DNA of 64,000 nt from an uncultured Psychrobacter sp. (lineage in GTDB: Bacteria > Pseudomonadota > Gammaproteobacteria > Pseudomonadales > Moraxellaceae), in NCBI RefSeq assembly GCF_947488565.1, contig NZ_CANKZC010000002.1:372001-436000 (forward strand). The letters run 5' to 3'. Position numbers and translations under genes: made by a program. Under the pieces are notes generated by a model. It saw only the letters and a list, made by a program, of their open reading frames with translations, did no database searches and was not told the DNA's origin. Below are positions 53,446 to 62,176 of the stretch, in pieces (position 1 is the stretch's first letter; each line of letters opens with the position of its first letter).

Positions 53446-54246
53446 TTAACTAAACTGGTGCTGCTCTGCTGGAAAACTGCTTTCGCGTACTGACTGCTGA
53501 TAAAGCGCAAAAGCGCCTTCAATACTATGCGCCGTATTGCGCTCATCAGTCAAAAAGTCATGCACAAAACGCGGCACGCGGCCATGTGCCATACCTAGCA
53601 TGTCATGCATGACCAATACTTGACCGTCTGTATCTGCACCTGCACCGATTCCGATCACCGGCACTGCAACCGCGTGGGTGACTGCTTTTGCAAGCTCAGC
53701 GGGCACACATTCTAATACTAGCAGTGCTGCACCTGCAGCGACGACCGCTTTGGCATCAGACAACAGTTTATCGGCTGCTGCATCACCGCGACCTTGGATT
53801 TTGTAGCCACCAAAAACATTGACTGATTGCGGGGTCAAACCAAGATGGACACAAGTGGGCGTACCTGCTTGCGCTAATGTGGTGACCAACTCACAAAGCT
53901 CATCGCCACCTTCAATCTTAATCACATGTGCCCCTGCTTGCATAAGTCTGCGACTATTGGCTACTGCGTCTGGCAGCGTCACATAGCTCATAAACGGCAA
54001 GTCAGCCAATATTAGGGCGCTGTCGTTACTCCGCGCGACATTAGCCGTATGATATACCATATCGTCAACGGTAACTGGCAGTGTTGAGTCGCGACCTTGG
54101 ACGACCATGCCCAAACTGTCCCCTATCAAGATAGTATCAATCTGCGCCTTGTCCATCATGCGTGCAAACATTGAGTCATAACACGTCAGACACGTGAACT
54201 TGGTACCGTCTTTTTTAAACTTATTTAACGTAGATAACGTCGTCAT
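53446..54246 (-). CDS. panB: 3-methyl-2-oxobutanoate hydroxymethyltransferase
   Basis: Transfers a hydroxymethyl group from methylene-tetrahydrofolate to 2-oxoisovalerate, first step of pantothenate synthesis. The 266-residue TIM barrel has FTCLTCYDSMFARMMD near 17-32, GDSLGMVVQGRDSTLPVT near 43-60 (Mg-binding Asp), and GIGAGADTDGQVLVMHDMLG near 200-219. First of the panBC pair. Copy C of the 76-bp repeat lies just upstream, so it may sit between the folK end and the panB promoter. Confidence 0.97.
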   Translation of the reverse strand: MTTLSTLNKFKKDGTKFTCLTCYDSMFARMMDKAQIDTILIGDSLGMVVQGRDSTLPVTVDDMVYHTANVARSNDSALILADLPFMSYVTLPDAVANSRRLMQAGAHVIKIEGGDELCELVTTLAQAGTPTCVHLGLTPQSVNVFGGYKIQGRGDAAADKLLSDAKAVVAAGAALLVLECVPAELAKAVTHAVAVPVIGIGAGADTDGQVLVMHDMLGMAHGRVPRFVHDFLTDERNTAHSIEGAFALYQQSVRESSFPAEQHQFS

Positions 54247-54371
54247 ATGACCCTCGATTAATCTGCAATGCTTTTAACTTATTAGTAATTGTTATTCTGC
54301 TTGTGATCAAAAAACTTAGCAATTGCTTGATATATAGTCATCCTAAACAAAAAAAGCACAAAAATTGTGAT

Positions 54372-54447
54372 GCGCTATTGGGATAAATTTTGCGCAGCCT
54401 CTGTCTGCGTAGGCACAGCAAGCAAGGAAAAATTATCCCAATAGCGC
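54372..54447 (+). repeat. 76-bp interspersed palindromic repeat, copy C
   Basis: Opens GCGCTATTGGGATAAATTTT and closes AAATTATCCCAATAGCGC: the outermost ten bases differ from copy A at five places, and the opposite arm changes to match, so pairing is kept. The centre GCCTCTGTCTGCGTAGGCAC is shared. It lies in the 242 bases between folK and panB. Confidence 0.85.
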
Positions 54448-54488
54448 TATGTTTACTTTATGGTTGATTCAATTCAATAATAAATTAA

Positions 54489-55010
54489 CTATAGTAGCTT
54501 TAAATCTGTCCAATCTTTACTTTGTGGATAAGCATCTATCGACTTGCTGGCAACTACTAGCTCTGGAGCTAGCTCTCGTAGCGGTATTAAGACAAAATTA
54601 CGTTCAAGCAGTCCAGCATGCGGTATGGTTAATTGCGGCTCTGCAATTTGCGCTTCACCATATAACAAAATATCGACATCAAGGCTACGCTCACCCCAAC
54701 GTCGTATGCGTGCACGCTTAGCTTGCTCTTCTAACTGCTGGCAAAATGCAAGCAACTCAAAAGGGGTCAACATCGTCTCAAAACCCGCCACCGCATTAAC
54801 AAAGTCTGGCTGATCTTGCGGTCCCATCGGCGCTGAGACATAAAACGAAGAAACCCGAACGTCGTGTATTTGTTGATGCGCGCGCATAAGTGCAAGCGCA
54901 TGCTGTAAATGCTCTATAGGCGAACCTAGCTCATTAGCCAGATTGCTACCTAAGCCTACATAGGCCGCCACCCATTTGTCACTGTCCCCATCGTTATTCA
55001 TATTAGACAT
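54489..55010 (-). CDS. folK: 2-amino-4-hydroxy-6-hydroxymethyldihydropteridine diphosphokinase
   Basis: Pyrophosphorylates the pterin precursor of folate. About 173 residues from ATG 55010, chosen because it overlaps the pcnB stop (ATGTCTAA), a typical coupling, and begins shortly before AAYVGLGSNLANELG. Motifs: VSSFYVSAPMGPQDQPDFVN near 61-80 with the substrate-binding block, RRWGERSLDVDILLYGE near 110-126 with the two Mg-binding Asp, and LTIPHAGLLERNFVLIPL near 133-150. Usual neighbour of pcnB and panB in gammaproteobacteria. Confidence 0.96.
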   Translation of the reverse strand: MSNMNNDGDSDKWVAAYVGLGSNLANELGSPIEHLQHALALMRAHQQIHDVRVSSFYVSAPMGPQDQPDFVNAVAGFETMLTPFELLAFCQQLEEQAKRARIRRWGERSLDVDILLYGEAQIAEPQLTIPHAGLLERNFVLIPLRELAPELVVASKSIDAYPQSKDWTDLKLL

Positions 55011-57231
55011 TATCAACACTAGGCCGACGACGACGCTTTGATGGTACAGGACCTTTATTATCAATTACTTTACCAGAATCAACCTTGCTGTTAGCAGTTT
55101 GACTGTTTTTAGCAGAATTTGTTTCTGTGGTTTTAGCTGGTTTTCTCGCTTTCGCAGGCATAGTCGCTTTATTAGTACTGGCCTTGCTCTTTGGCGTCGC
55201 TTCGTTATGCTCTACCGTTTTCTCAGCTTTAGTAGTAACCTTACTGTTAGACTGCTCTGCTGGTTTCGGTACTTTTTTTGCGTACTTAGGGGCAGGTTTT
55301 GATACAGGCTCATTATTAGCGCTGTTAGCAACGCTAGGCGCACGGCGGCGACGCTTATGCGGTATCGGCTCGTTATTCATACTGACGAGCGCAGGCGATC
55401 TTGCTATCGTTTGAGTGGCCTTTTCTTTAGAGGTAGAAGGTGATGGTTTGTCTTCTAAGTGCTCTGACTGATGCGCTTCTTTATTGACCAATACATTCTT
55501 GGTGACGGTCTTTTTTTGCTCAGGCTGTTGATGATGCTTAGCCTTATCGCCATTTGACTTAGGCTTATCACTATCTAATAGCTGTTTTTGTAATGGCGGC
55601 ACGACGCTTTGGTGTTCAATGACGAACAACGGCGCAGGTTGGGCGTTTTGCTGCTTATCCGAGGTTTGCTTATTACTATTAGCCAAAGACAGTTTTTGTA
55701 ACTGAGCAAGCTCATCAGTCGCTTGTTTTACTGGCTGCATAACATCAGTCTTACCTTTATGGCTATCAGACTGCTTAGCCGTGGTCTGACTGGCAGCGCG
55801 GCGGCGACGTGCTGGAATAGTTGATGAAACATTTATCATTGTCTGGTCACTATTACGGTCTTCGGCACTGCTACTGGCTTTACCATTAGTCTTGCTATCC
55901 GACACGCTTTTTTGATTAGACGTCCATTTGTCAGCGGTATCTGCTGCTGACTTTTGACGATTGCGCCCGCGACCACGGTGAGATTTTTTGTAAGCACCGC
56001 GGCGAATACTTTCATCAAAGTCATCGATCGCTTGCTGCTGCTGACGCTCAGATAGAGTCTGATAAGTCTGCCACCAGTCGCCCATACCATTGGTCGACTC
56101 TGATAATGGATGTTCAGCATCCCCGCACTGCTCACGCAATAACAAAAAGTCAAAACCAGCACGAAAGCGTGGATGTTCAGAAAGCTGAACGATTTGCTTG
56201 TTACGCGGAGCAGCAAGCTTTGGCTGCAATATCCAAATATCACGGATAAATTGCTCAGCAAACTTTGGAATCGCAGTCTTGATACGTTGGCGATCAATAA
56301 CCTTACCAGCCGCATACATCTGTGCTTCTGCAAAAGGCATGTTACGCTTTTTGGCTTTTTCTAGCTGATGTAAGTAGTTTTCCCACAATAGAGCTGCATA
56401 GAAGAATGCGGGATTGATGCTTTTGCCCGCTGCAATGCGTTTATCCGTATTGATGGCGACTTGTTTGACTAAAGCGCTTGGCTCAGATGGCGGATAGATA
56501 ACCAAGCTGTCAATCGCACCCGACTCAAACAATAGCGGCAACAATGGTACTAAGTAGCCGCCAGTAAACATCTTCTGGGTTTCATCATAAAGGCGATGCG
56601 GAGATATTTGATCGAGCAGCGCCCAATTATCGTCATGAAACTGCTCGGACAGCTCTTTGTCAAATTCAAAACCCAATTTGGCTTTAAAACGCAGCGCCCG
56701 TAACAATCTTACCGGATCTTCTTCAATACGAACGGGTGCATGACCTAATAGGCGAATGATTTTATTATCAATGTCTTCCAGCGCCCCGCAAAAATCATGA
56801 ACCACACCTTTGAGCGGCTGATAATAAAGTGCATTAATAGAAAAATCACGACGAGAGAAGTCTTTTTTGATATCGCCCCAGACATTGTCACGCAAGATCA
56901 TACCATCTTGATTGGTATTGGCGTCACTTGTTGGCGGCCCGCGAAAAGTAGCCACTTCAATCAACTCGCGCCCGGAGTACACATGCGCCAACTGAAAGCG
57001 GCGACCGATAATGCGACAACGCTTACCAAAGACGTCTTTGATCTCATGCGGTTTGGCATCGGTGACCGCATCAAAGTCTTTTGGGCGCAGGCCTAGCAAG
57101 GTATCGCGCACGCCGCCACCGACGATATAAGCATCGAACCCAGCTCGGGTCAATGTCGCGATCACTTCAGTAATGGAATTGGGTAATTCAGATTTGTTTA
57201 GCTCTAATTGCTTGGCGGCACGCTCGGCCAT
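55003..57231 (-). CDS. pcnB: Poly(A) polymerase I with very long disordered tail
   Basis: Adds 3' poly(A) tails that speed RNA decay. The nucleotidyltransferase head has YIVGGGVRDTLLGLRPKDFD near 35-54 with the metal-binding Asp pair, GRRFQLAHVYSGRELIEVATFRG, shortened to its landmarks, RRDFSINALYY near 127 and RIEEDPVRLLRALRFKAKLG near 168-187 (PcnB-specific). The core ends near 415 (normal total ~460). Here 742 residues: from about 415 on the protein is Lys/Ser/Gln-rich and disordered. Within this tail the motif IPxxRRRR-x-x-S occurs three times (about 472, 622 and at the very end). Upstream of folK with coupled stop/start. Confidence 0.94.
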   Translation of the reverse strand: MAERAAKQLELNKSELPNSITEVIATLTRAGFDAYIVGGGVRDTLLGLRPKDFDAVTDAKPHEIKDVFGKRCRIIGRRFQLAHVYSGRELIEVATFRGPPTSDANTNQDGMILRDNVWGDIKKDFSRRDFSINALYYQPLKGVVHDFCGALEDIDNKIIRLLGHAPVRIEEDPVRLLRALRFKAKLGFEFDKELSEQFHDDNWALLDQISPHRLYDETQKMFTGGYLVPLLPLLFESGAIDSLVIYPPSEPSALVKQVAINTDKRIAAGKSINPAFFYAALLWENYLHQLEKAKKRNMPFAEAQMYAAGKVIDRQRIKTAIPKFAEQFIRDIWILQPKLAAPRNKQIVQLSEHPRFRAGFDFLLLREQCGDAEHPLSESTNGMGDWWQTYQTLSERQQQQAIDDFDESIRRGAYKKSHRGRGRNRQKSAADTADKWTSNQKSVSDSKTNGKASSSAEDRNSDQTMINVSSTIPARRRRAASQTTAKQSDSHKGKTDVMQPVKQATDELAQLQKLSLANSNKQTSDKQQNAQPAPLFVIEHQSVVPPLQKQLLDSDKPKSNGDKAKHHQQPEQKKTVTKNVLVNKEAHQSEHLEDKPSPSTSKEKATQTIARSPALVSMNNEPIPHKRRRRAPSVANSANNEPVSKPAPKYAKKVPKPAEQSNSKVTTKAEKTVEHNEATPKSKASTNKATMPAKARKPAKTTETNSAKNSQTANSKVDSGKVIDNKGPVPSKRRRRPSVDNV

Positions 57232-57397
57232 GCATCTACTCCTCGCCGGTATTCTTTAACCACCCCTGACCAACACAGTGTTTATCAGGCGGATGTATTC
57301 ACTAGTTTAACAAATTTTGCACGTGCTGGGTGCGTTATGACATTTAGTTACGTGCAATTTTGTCAATACTGGGGTTAATTAATGCCAAATAACCCTA

Positions 57398-57772
57398 TTA
57401 ATCTTGTACGCTTAGCCGTCCTCTATTTTTCTCAACCGTTTTTGCGCCGATACCTTTGACCTTTGCTAGCTCATCAACGCTTTTAAAATCGCCAAACATG
57501 TCACGATATAAAATAATCGCCTGGGCTTTACTGCTACCGATACCGTTTAGTGAAACCAGCTCTCCCTCGGAGGCAAGATTGATATTCACTGTCGCTTGCT
57601 CACGCGCTTGGGTTTTAGCATTTTCCTGCGCCAACAGGTACTTATAAGCGCTTTGTGGATTGTCAAAACAGGGCGCTGCATTTGCACTACTGGCTATTAT
57701 AATAACCAAAGTAAAGCCCAAAGTAGCGATCATTAATAAACGAACGAACGGGGCTTTATGATAAGTACTCAT
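57398..57772 (-). CDS. ComEA-like exported helix-hairpin-helix protein
   Basis: A 124-residue protein with a signal peptide (hydrophobic 12-31, probable cleavage after ANA near 33). VNINLASEGELVSLNGIGSSKAQAIILYRD and VDELAKVKGIGAKTVEKNRGRL, shortened, form tandem helix-hairpin-helix motifs as in ComEA. ComEA binds incoming DNA in the periplasm during natural transformation; whether this copy does so is inferred. The gene start ATGA overlaps the stop of mazG by 4 bases, so the two are translationally coupled, an unexpected pairing. Confidence 0.9.
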   Translation of the reverse strand: MSTYHKAPFVRLLMIATLGFTLVIIIASSANAAPCFDNPQSAYKYLLAQENAKTQAREQATVNINLASEGELVSLNGIGSSKAQAIILYRDMFGDFKSVDELAKVKGIGAKTVEKNRGRLSVQD

Positions 57773-58665
57773 AACGATCTTTCATGTCGTTTCGCCGCGT
57801 CCCATAGAGCGTCCATCTCTGTAATATCGCTGTCCTCGACAAGCTTGCCAGCAGCAGCCAGTTGTTCTTCAATATAACCAAAACGCGACTTAAATTTGTG
57901 TACACAAGTCAACGTTGCGGTCTCAGCGTCAAGGTTAAGTTTGCGCGCGACGTTGACTAGGGCAAACATGCAATCGCCCAGCTCTTTTTCAATATCACTA
58001 ATATTGGCTTCAATTTCAAATTTAGACTTCTCTGTTAGCTCAGCCTTCAATTCACTAATCTCTTCTTCAAGTTTTTCAAAAGCGCCTGCTACGCCTTCCC
58101 AATCAAAGCCTAACTTTGACGCCTGCTTTTGTACCTCTTGCGCTTGCATCAAAGCACTACCCGCTTTAACATTATCCAAACGACGTTTTAGTTTGCCACG
58201 TGCCTCGCGTGCTTGCTGCTCCTCCAATTTAATCTCATCCCAGCGTTCCTTAACCGCTGCCTCGTCTGTTAGGGTTTCGGCTTCAAATACGTGCGGATGA
58301 CGGCGAATTAGCTTTTCTTGGAGAGTGGTAATGACATCGCCCATCTCAAAACGACCTTGCTCTGCGTACATCTGACAATGAAAGACAACTTGTAGCAGCA
58401 CATCGCCAAGCTCACCTTTGATATCTTCATCATCATCGCTTTGTACCGCCTCGCCTAGCTCATAGGCTTCTTCAATGGCATAGGGAATGAGGCTATGATT
58501 GCTTTGTTTTTTATCCCACGGACAGTCAGCGCGTAGCCGCGCCATCAGTGCTAACAAGTCATCAAGTTGCCCACTCGCTTCTGGAGTGCCTTGCACAGGT
58601 TTGGGAGGCAGAACTTGAAGATTCTTATCTAAACTGTCTTGGGGTTTTATGTCTTGATGGCTCAT
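57769..58665 (-). CDS. mazG: Nucleoside triphosphate pyrophosphohydrolase MazG
   Basis: Hydrolyses NTPs and dNTPs to NMPs, cleaning damaged nucleotides and lowering ppGpp-related stress signals in E. coli. The 298-residue protein has the tandem MazG fold: first domain with LRADCPWDKKQSNHSLIPYA, EEAYELGEAV and the E-E-x-x-D metal motif (DDEDIKGELGDVLLQVVFH) at about 45-105, second domain with EEISELKAEL and EKELGDCMFALVNVAR near 217-260. A ~30-residue N-terminal extension is present. Overlaps the ComEA-like gene. Confidence 0.95.
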   Translation of the reverse strand: MSHQDIKPQDSLDKNLQVLPPKPVQGTPEASGQLDDLLALMARLRADCPWDKKQSNHSLIPYAIEEAYELGEAVQSDDDEDIKGELGDVLLQVVFHCQMYAEQGRFEMGDVITTLQEKLIRRHPHVFEAETLTDEAAVKERWDEIKLEEQQAREARGKLKRRLDNVKAGSALMQAQEVQKQASKLGFDWEGVAGAFEKLEEEISELKAELTEKSKFEIEANISDIEKELGDCMFALVNVARKLNLDAETATLTCVHKFKSRFGYIEEQLAAAGKLVEDSDITEMDALWDAAKRHERSL

Positions 58666-58744
58666 AACAGATACTCTTATCTTTTTATTATTGCTTATAT
58701 TTACTACTCATTATCTAATGGCTTAACCCATTAAATTTGTTAGC

Positions 58745-58814
58745 GTAGGCTGGGTTTTTAACCCAGATTTGAGATTTTGCAACATTACAATGCTGGGTTA
58801 AAACCCCAGCCTAC
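58745..58814. repeat. 70-bp inverted repeat element, GTAGGCTGGG family, copy D
   Basis: GTAGGCTGGGTTTTTAACCC at the left is inverted at the right as GGGTTAAAACCCCAGCCTAC with one mismatch over 21 bases; the internal 28 bases are AT-rich. It lies in the divergent gap between mazG and the phosphomannomutase gene, where it may be a terminator, a mobile short element or a protein-binding site. A related end occurs at 61972-62104. Confidence 0.72.
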
Positions 58815-58956
58815 AACTTTTATTTATTGTTGAATAGAATGACGTTAATTTTATAACGATTTTGTCATTAGTGTAGCATTGAATGCAGATTCGCTTATAA
58901 TTGTGCCATCTCGTTTATCATCTTATTACTGCTTTAGCATAAGGAATCTTGTCATT

Positions 58957-60444
58957 ATGTCTACTTCTGCGACCCCGAGCTACCAGCCAGCGACCGAATT
59001 TAACCCTATTACCATCAGCTCATTTAAAGCTTATGATATTCGTGGTGAGCTTGGGGTCAACCTAGATGAAGCTATCGCTTATCGTATTGGGCGCGCCTTT
59101 GCACAGATTTTATATCAGCGTTATAACGCAGCAACCGATCAGCAAGATAGCGATTTGACGGACTTACAACCTGCTATCGTTATTGGTAGTGATATTCGCC
59201 ACTCAAGCGAGCAGTTAAAACAGGCGACCCTCAAGGGCATCATTGACGCAGGTGTCGATGTCATTGACTTGGGTATGACGGGGACAGAAGAGGTATATTT
59301 TGCCACCAGTTACTATCAGGCATTAGGCGGTATCGAAGTCACAGCCAGCCACAACCCTATTAATTATAATGGTCTAAAACTGGTAAAAGAGCATTCAAAA
59401 CCCATCAGTGCAGATGAGGGTCTGGCAGAGATTCAAGCATTGGCAGAATCAGGGCAGTTTAACAATAGTAACCAATTAGGAAAACTGCAATTATTAGCTG
59501 ATAAAAGCGCCTATATTGATCATGTTATCAGCTTTATCGATATCGACAAGCTCAAACCGCTCAAACTGGTTATCAACTCTGGTAATGGCAGTGCAGGCCC
59601 TGTCGTTGATTTATTGATTGAGAAGCTTGCACAAGCGGGCGCACCCATTGAAGTAATTAAACTGCATCATACGCCAGACGGCAGCTTCCCTAACGGCATT
59701 CCCAATCCTATGATTGAAGCCAATAGAGTGGCAACCAAACAGGCCGTATTAGAAAACAACGCTGACCTTGGCGTTGCTTTTGATGGCGATTTTGATCGCT
59801 GTTTTTTATTCGATGAGAATGGCGAGTTTATTGATGGTAGCTACGTCGTTGGCATGCTCGCGCAGGCCTTTTTAAATAAATATCCAAATGAATCCATCGT
59901 CTATGATCCCCGGGTAATATATAACACTGAAGCAGTCATCGAAGCACACAACGGCAAGGCGGTCATCAGTAAGTCTGGGCATTCATTTATCAAGCAAGTC
60001 ATGCGCGAGTCAGGCGCCGTCTATGGTGGTGAGATGTCCGCCCATCACTATTTTCGCGACTTTTTCTATTGTGACAGCGGTATGATTCCGTGGCTTTTGA
60101 CCATTGAGCTGTTATCCATTACGGGTAAGACGCTGTCTGTGTTGGTCACAGGCTATATTCACGCGTATCCTAGCTCAGGAGAGCTTAATTTTCGTCTCAC
60201 CACAAGTGATGCGCCGACCATCATTCGTGCTATCGAAGATAAGTTTAGCGCTGAGAACCCAAGCAAATCGATGCTTGATGGCTTAAGTCTCGACTTTGGT
60301 GATTGGCGACTGAATCTACGCGCCTCCAACACCGAACCGCTCGTTAGGCTTAATATCGAAACCCGTGGTGATAAATCGTTGTTAGCTGATAAGGTACGAG
60401 AAATAAAAGTATGGTTGAGCGAGCAAGGCGCGGTGTTGGCTTAA
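58957..60444 (+). CDS. Phosphomannomutase/phosphoglucomutase (AlgC/ManB/Pgm type)
   Basis: Interconverts hexose-6-phosphate and hexose-1-phosphate for surface polysaccharide precursors. I choose ATG 58957 (AAGGAATC upstream), giving 495 residues; the frame extends to 58879. ISSFKAYDIRGELG near 20, the phosphoserine loop EVTASHNPINYNGLK near 130-144, the metal loop GVAFDGDFDRCF near 270, a GEMSAHHYFRDF segment near 357 and a C-terminal RASNTEPLVRLNIE near 470 complete the four family motifs. Linked to ugd-like, pgi and galU genes, as at the right end of Acinetobacter capsule loci (pgm). Sugar preference is unresolved. Confidence 0.93.
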   Translation: MSTSATPSYQPATEFNPITISSFKAYDIRGELGVNLDEAIAYRIGRAFAQILYQRYNAATDQQDSDLTDLQPAIVIGSDIRHSSEQLKQATLKGIIDAGVDVIDLGMTGTEEVYFATSYYQALGGIEVTASHNPINYNGLKLVKEHSKPISADEGLAEIQALAESGQFNNSNQLGKLQLLADKSAYIDHVISFIDIDKLKPLKLVINSGNGSAGPVVDLLIEKLAQAGAPIEVIKLHHTPDGSFPNGIPNPMIEANRVATKQAVLENNADLGVAFDGDFDRCFLFDENGEFIDGSYVVGMLAQAFLNKYPNESIVYDPRVIYNTEAVIEAHNGKAVISKSGHSFIKQVMRESGAVYGGEMSAHHYFRDFFYCDSGMIPWLLTIELLSITGKTLSVLVTGYIHAYPSSGELNFRLTTSDAPTIIRAIEDKFSAENPSKSMLDGLSLDFGDWRLNLRASNTEPLVRLNIETRGDKSLLADKVREIKVWLSEQGAVLA

Positions 60445-60554
60445 AACTTTGTCCAAACAAAATCTTAGGTATAAGATTATAGAAAAGGCATTATTTAACC
60501 CAGTAGCGCTGTATTTATCTTATAGTCGATCTACTATGTATGAATAAACGCTGA

Positions 60555-61910
60555 TTATTTAGCGCGGCCAATGCCTACATAATCACCGATCAGATTATCC
60601 ATCTGGGTAAAGGTTAAAGCGTTTTGCGTATCAAATATAGGTTGCGCGGTTTTGTTGATTTGACTGATATCCAAATCCTTGTCCAATGGCCAGCTCATGA
60701 TAAACAAGGCTTGAGTATCATCAAGCCTTGCATAAGGATCTTCAACTAACGTTAATAAAGGCTGCTTGCCGTATAGTGTCTCTAATTCAGTCTGCGCCTT
60801 TTCGCTATAGACAATCGTCTGAATATTATACGACCATAGCAATGCTAACAGTGGATGAATCGCTGATCCTACGGTGCGACCGGACCCTGACTTATAGCTG
60901 CCGCCCCAAATCATCACCGTCTTATTATCGATAAAACCATCGAAATATTGCCAGAACTTACGAAATATCAGCTCTTTTTGGTCTTCATTGATATCGAGCA
61001 CTGACTGTAGCATCGGCATGTCTACGCGGCTCGCTTGCCCCGATTGCTGTAGCTGTAGCAGCTCCGTCGGTAGCGTATTACCACCAAAGCCCCAGCCCGC
61101 TTGCAAATAGCTACTCCCAACGCGCTCATCTAATCCCATGATGTGACTGACTTGCTGGATATCGACGTCGTGACTATCAGCAAGGCGCGACATCTCATTC
61201 ATAAAGCTTACTCGCGTCGCGAGCATACTCATGATGCTACTGCGGGCAAACTCTATCGTTGCGATATCGGCATTATGATTGACACGAGCTTGTTGCATCA
61301 AAGGCTGTAGCGCACTTAGATGCTGGCGGCTACTGTCCGCTGTCTTTTCACCAAGTAGCCATAAGGAAGGATTCAACATCGAGCTATAGGCAGCACCATC
61401 TTGTAAAAATACAAAAGGTATATAATATACCCACGCACGTTGCAAGCGCTGGGCAAGCGCTGAGATATGCCCTAATTGCTCAATGCCACTTATAATCACA
61501 GGCAACGTCTGCTGATGACTATGATTGAAGGCGGTAATCCAGTTCTCATCCATCCATACCGATTTTATACTGTCCAAAAACAGCCAATAAAGCGCCACTT
61601 CTGAGCGTGGTCCACTGTCATTGTTGGCGGTTTCATAGATTTGCAACAGCTTGTTGGCACTGCTTGGTAACGCTTGACTGATAATCTGCTCGTGCTGATC
61701 ATACATCTGCCATAATCCCTGTAAATGCCGCTCAAAGCCATATTGCTGCAACTGCTGCTCTAGCATCCCTAAGTCTGCATATAAATGGACAGTCTGACCT
61801 AAGCTTGCCAGCACTACAGCACTGGTAATGGCCTCGATACCGTGACCTACAATGACGCAGACTTCTGCTTTATTATTAATATTATCGGCATGGCTTAGAT
61901 TGACAGACAT
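60555..61910 (-). CDS. UDP-glucose/GDP-mannose dehydrogenase-like protein, catalytic residues replaced
   Basis: A 451-residue protein with the three-domain order of NDP-sugar dehydrogenases (Ugd): VCVIVGHGIEAITSAVVLAS at the Rossmann start, then a central helix and the C-terminal domain. The central pattern that reads E-x-x-K-Y-x-x-N-x-x-L-A in active enzymes is EFARSSIMSMLATRVSF here: Lys and Asn of the catalytic site are Arg and Met. The catalytic Cys motif GFGGSCFPKD is GFGGNTLPTE (near 273-282), so Cys is Thr. Position beside pgi, galU and pgm is where ugd sits in Acinetobacter loci. It is probably an inactive or re-purposed Ugd homologue. Confidence 0.8.
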   Translation of the reverse strand: MSVNLSHADNINNKAEVCVIVGHGIEAITSAVVLASLGQTVHLYADLGMLEQQLQQYGFERHLQGLWQMYDQHEQIISQALPSSANKLLQIYETANNDSGPRSEVALYWLFLDSIKSVWMDENWITAFNHSHQQTLPVIISGIEQLGHISALAQRLQRAWVYYIPFVFLQDGAAYSSMLNPSLWLLGEKTADSSRQHLSALQPLMQQARVNHNADIATIEFARSSIMSMLATRVSFMNEMSRLADSHDVDIQQVSHIMGLDERVGSSYLQAGWGFGGNTLPTELLQLQQSGQASRVDMPMLQSVLDINEDQKELIFRKFWQYFDGFIDNKTVMIWGGSYKSGSGRTVGSAIHPLLALLWSYNIQTIVYSEKAQTELETLYGKQPLLTLVEDPYARLDDTQALFIMSWPLDKDLDISQINKTAQPIFDTQNALTFTQMDNLIGDYVGIGRAK

Positions 61911-61971
61911 CTGATATCCTTTCTAATACGATTGGCTTGCTTTACAAGCGATACAGAAAAACTAAGTTGGC

Positions 61972-62104
61972 GTAGGCTACGGTGAAGCAATGCGCTATAT
62001 TTTCCGAATTATCTTACAGAAATTCTATTTAAAGAATTTCTCTTGCGAAACTAAAATTGCAGTGCAGTTTTTTAACGTTTCTCAGGATTAAAAACCCAGC
62101 CTAC
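61972..62104. repeat. GTAGGCTGGG-family repeat, longer degenerate copy E
   Basis: Starts with GTAGGCT at 61972 and ends with TTAAAAACCCAGCCTAC at 62104. The right end matches the end of copy D at 58745-58814; the left end is degenerate. It lies between the ugd-like gene and pgi, in 266 bases of non-coding DNA. Confidence 0.6.
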
Positions 62105-62176
62105 GATGGTTTCGTATTAAGTTGAGAATGAGCCAAAGTTATAAACTTTAAGATGACAACCCTAGAATGACAACCG

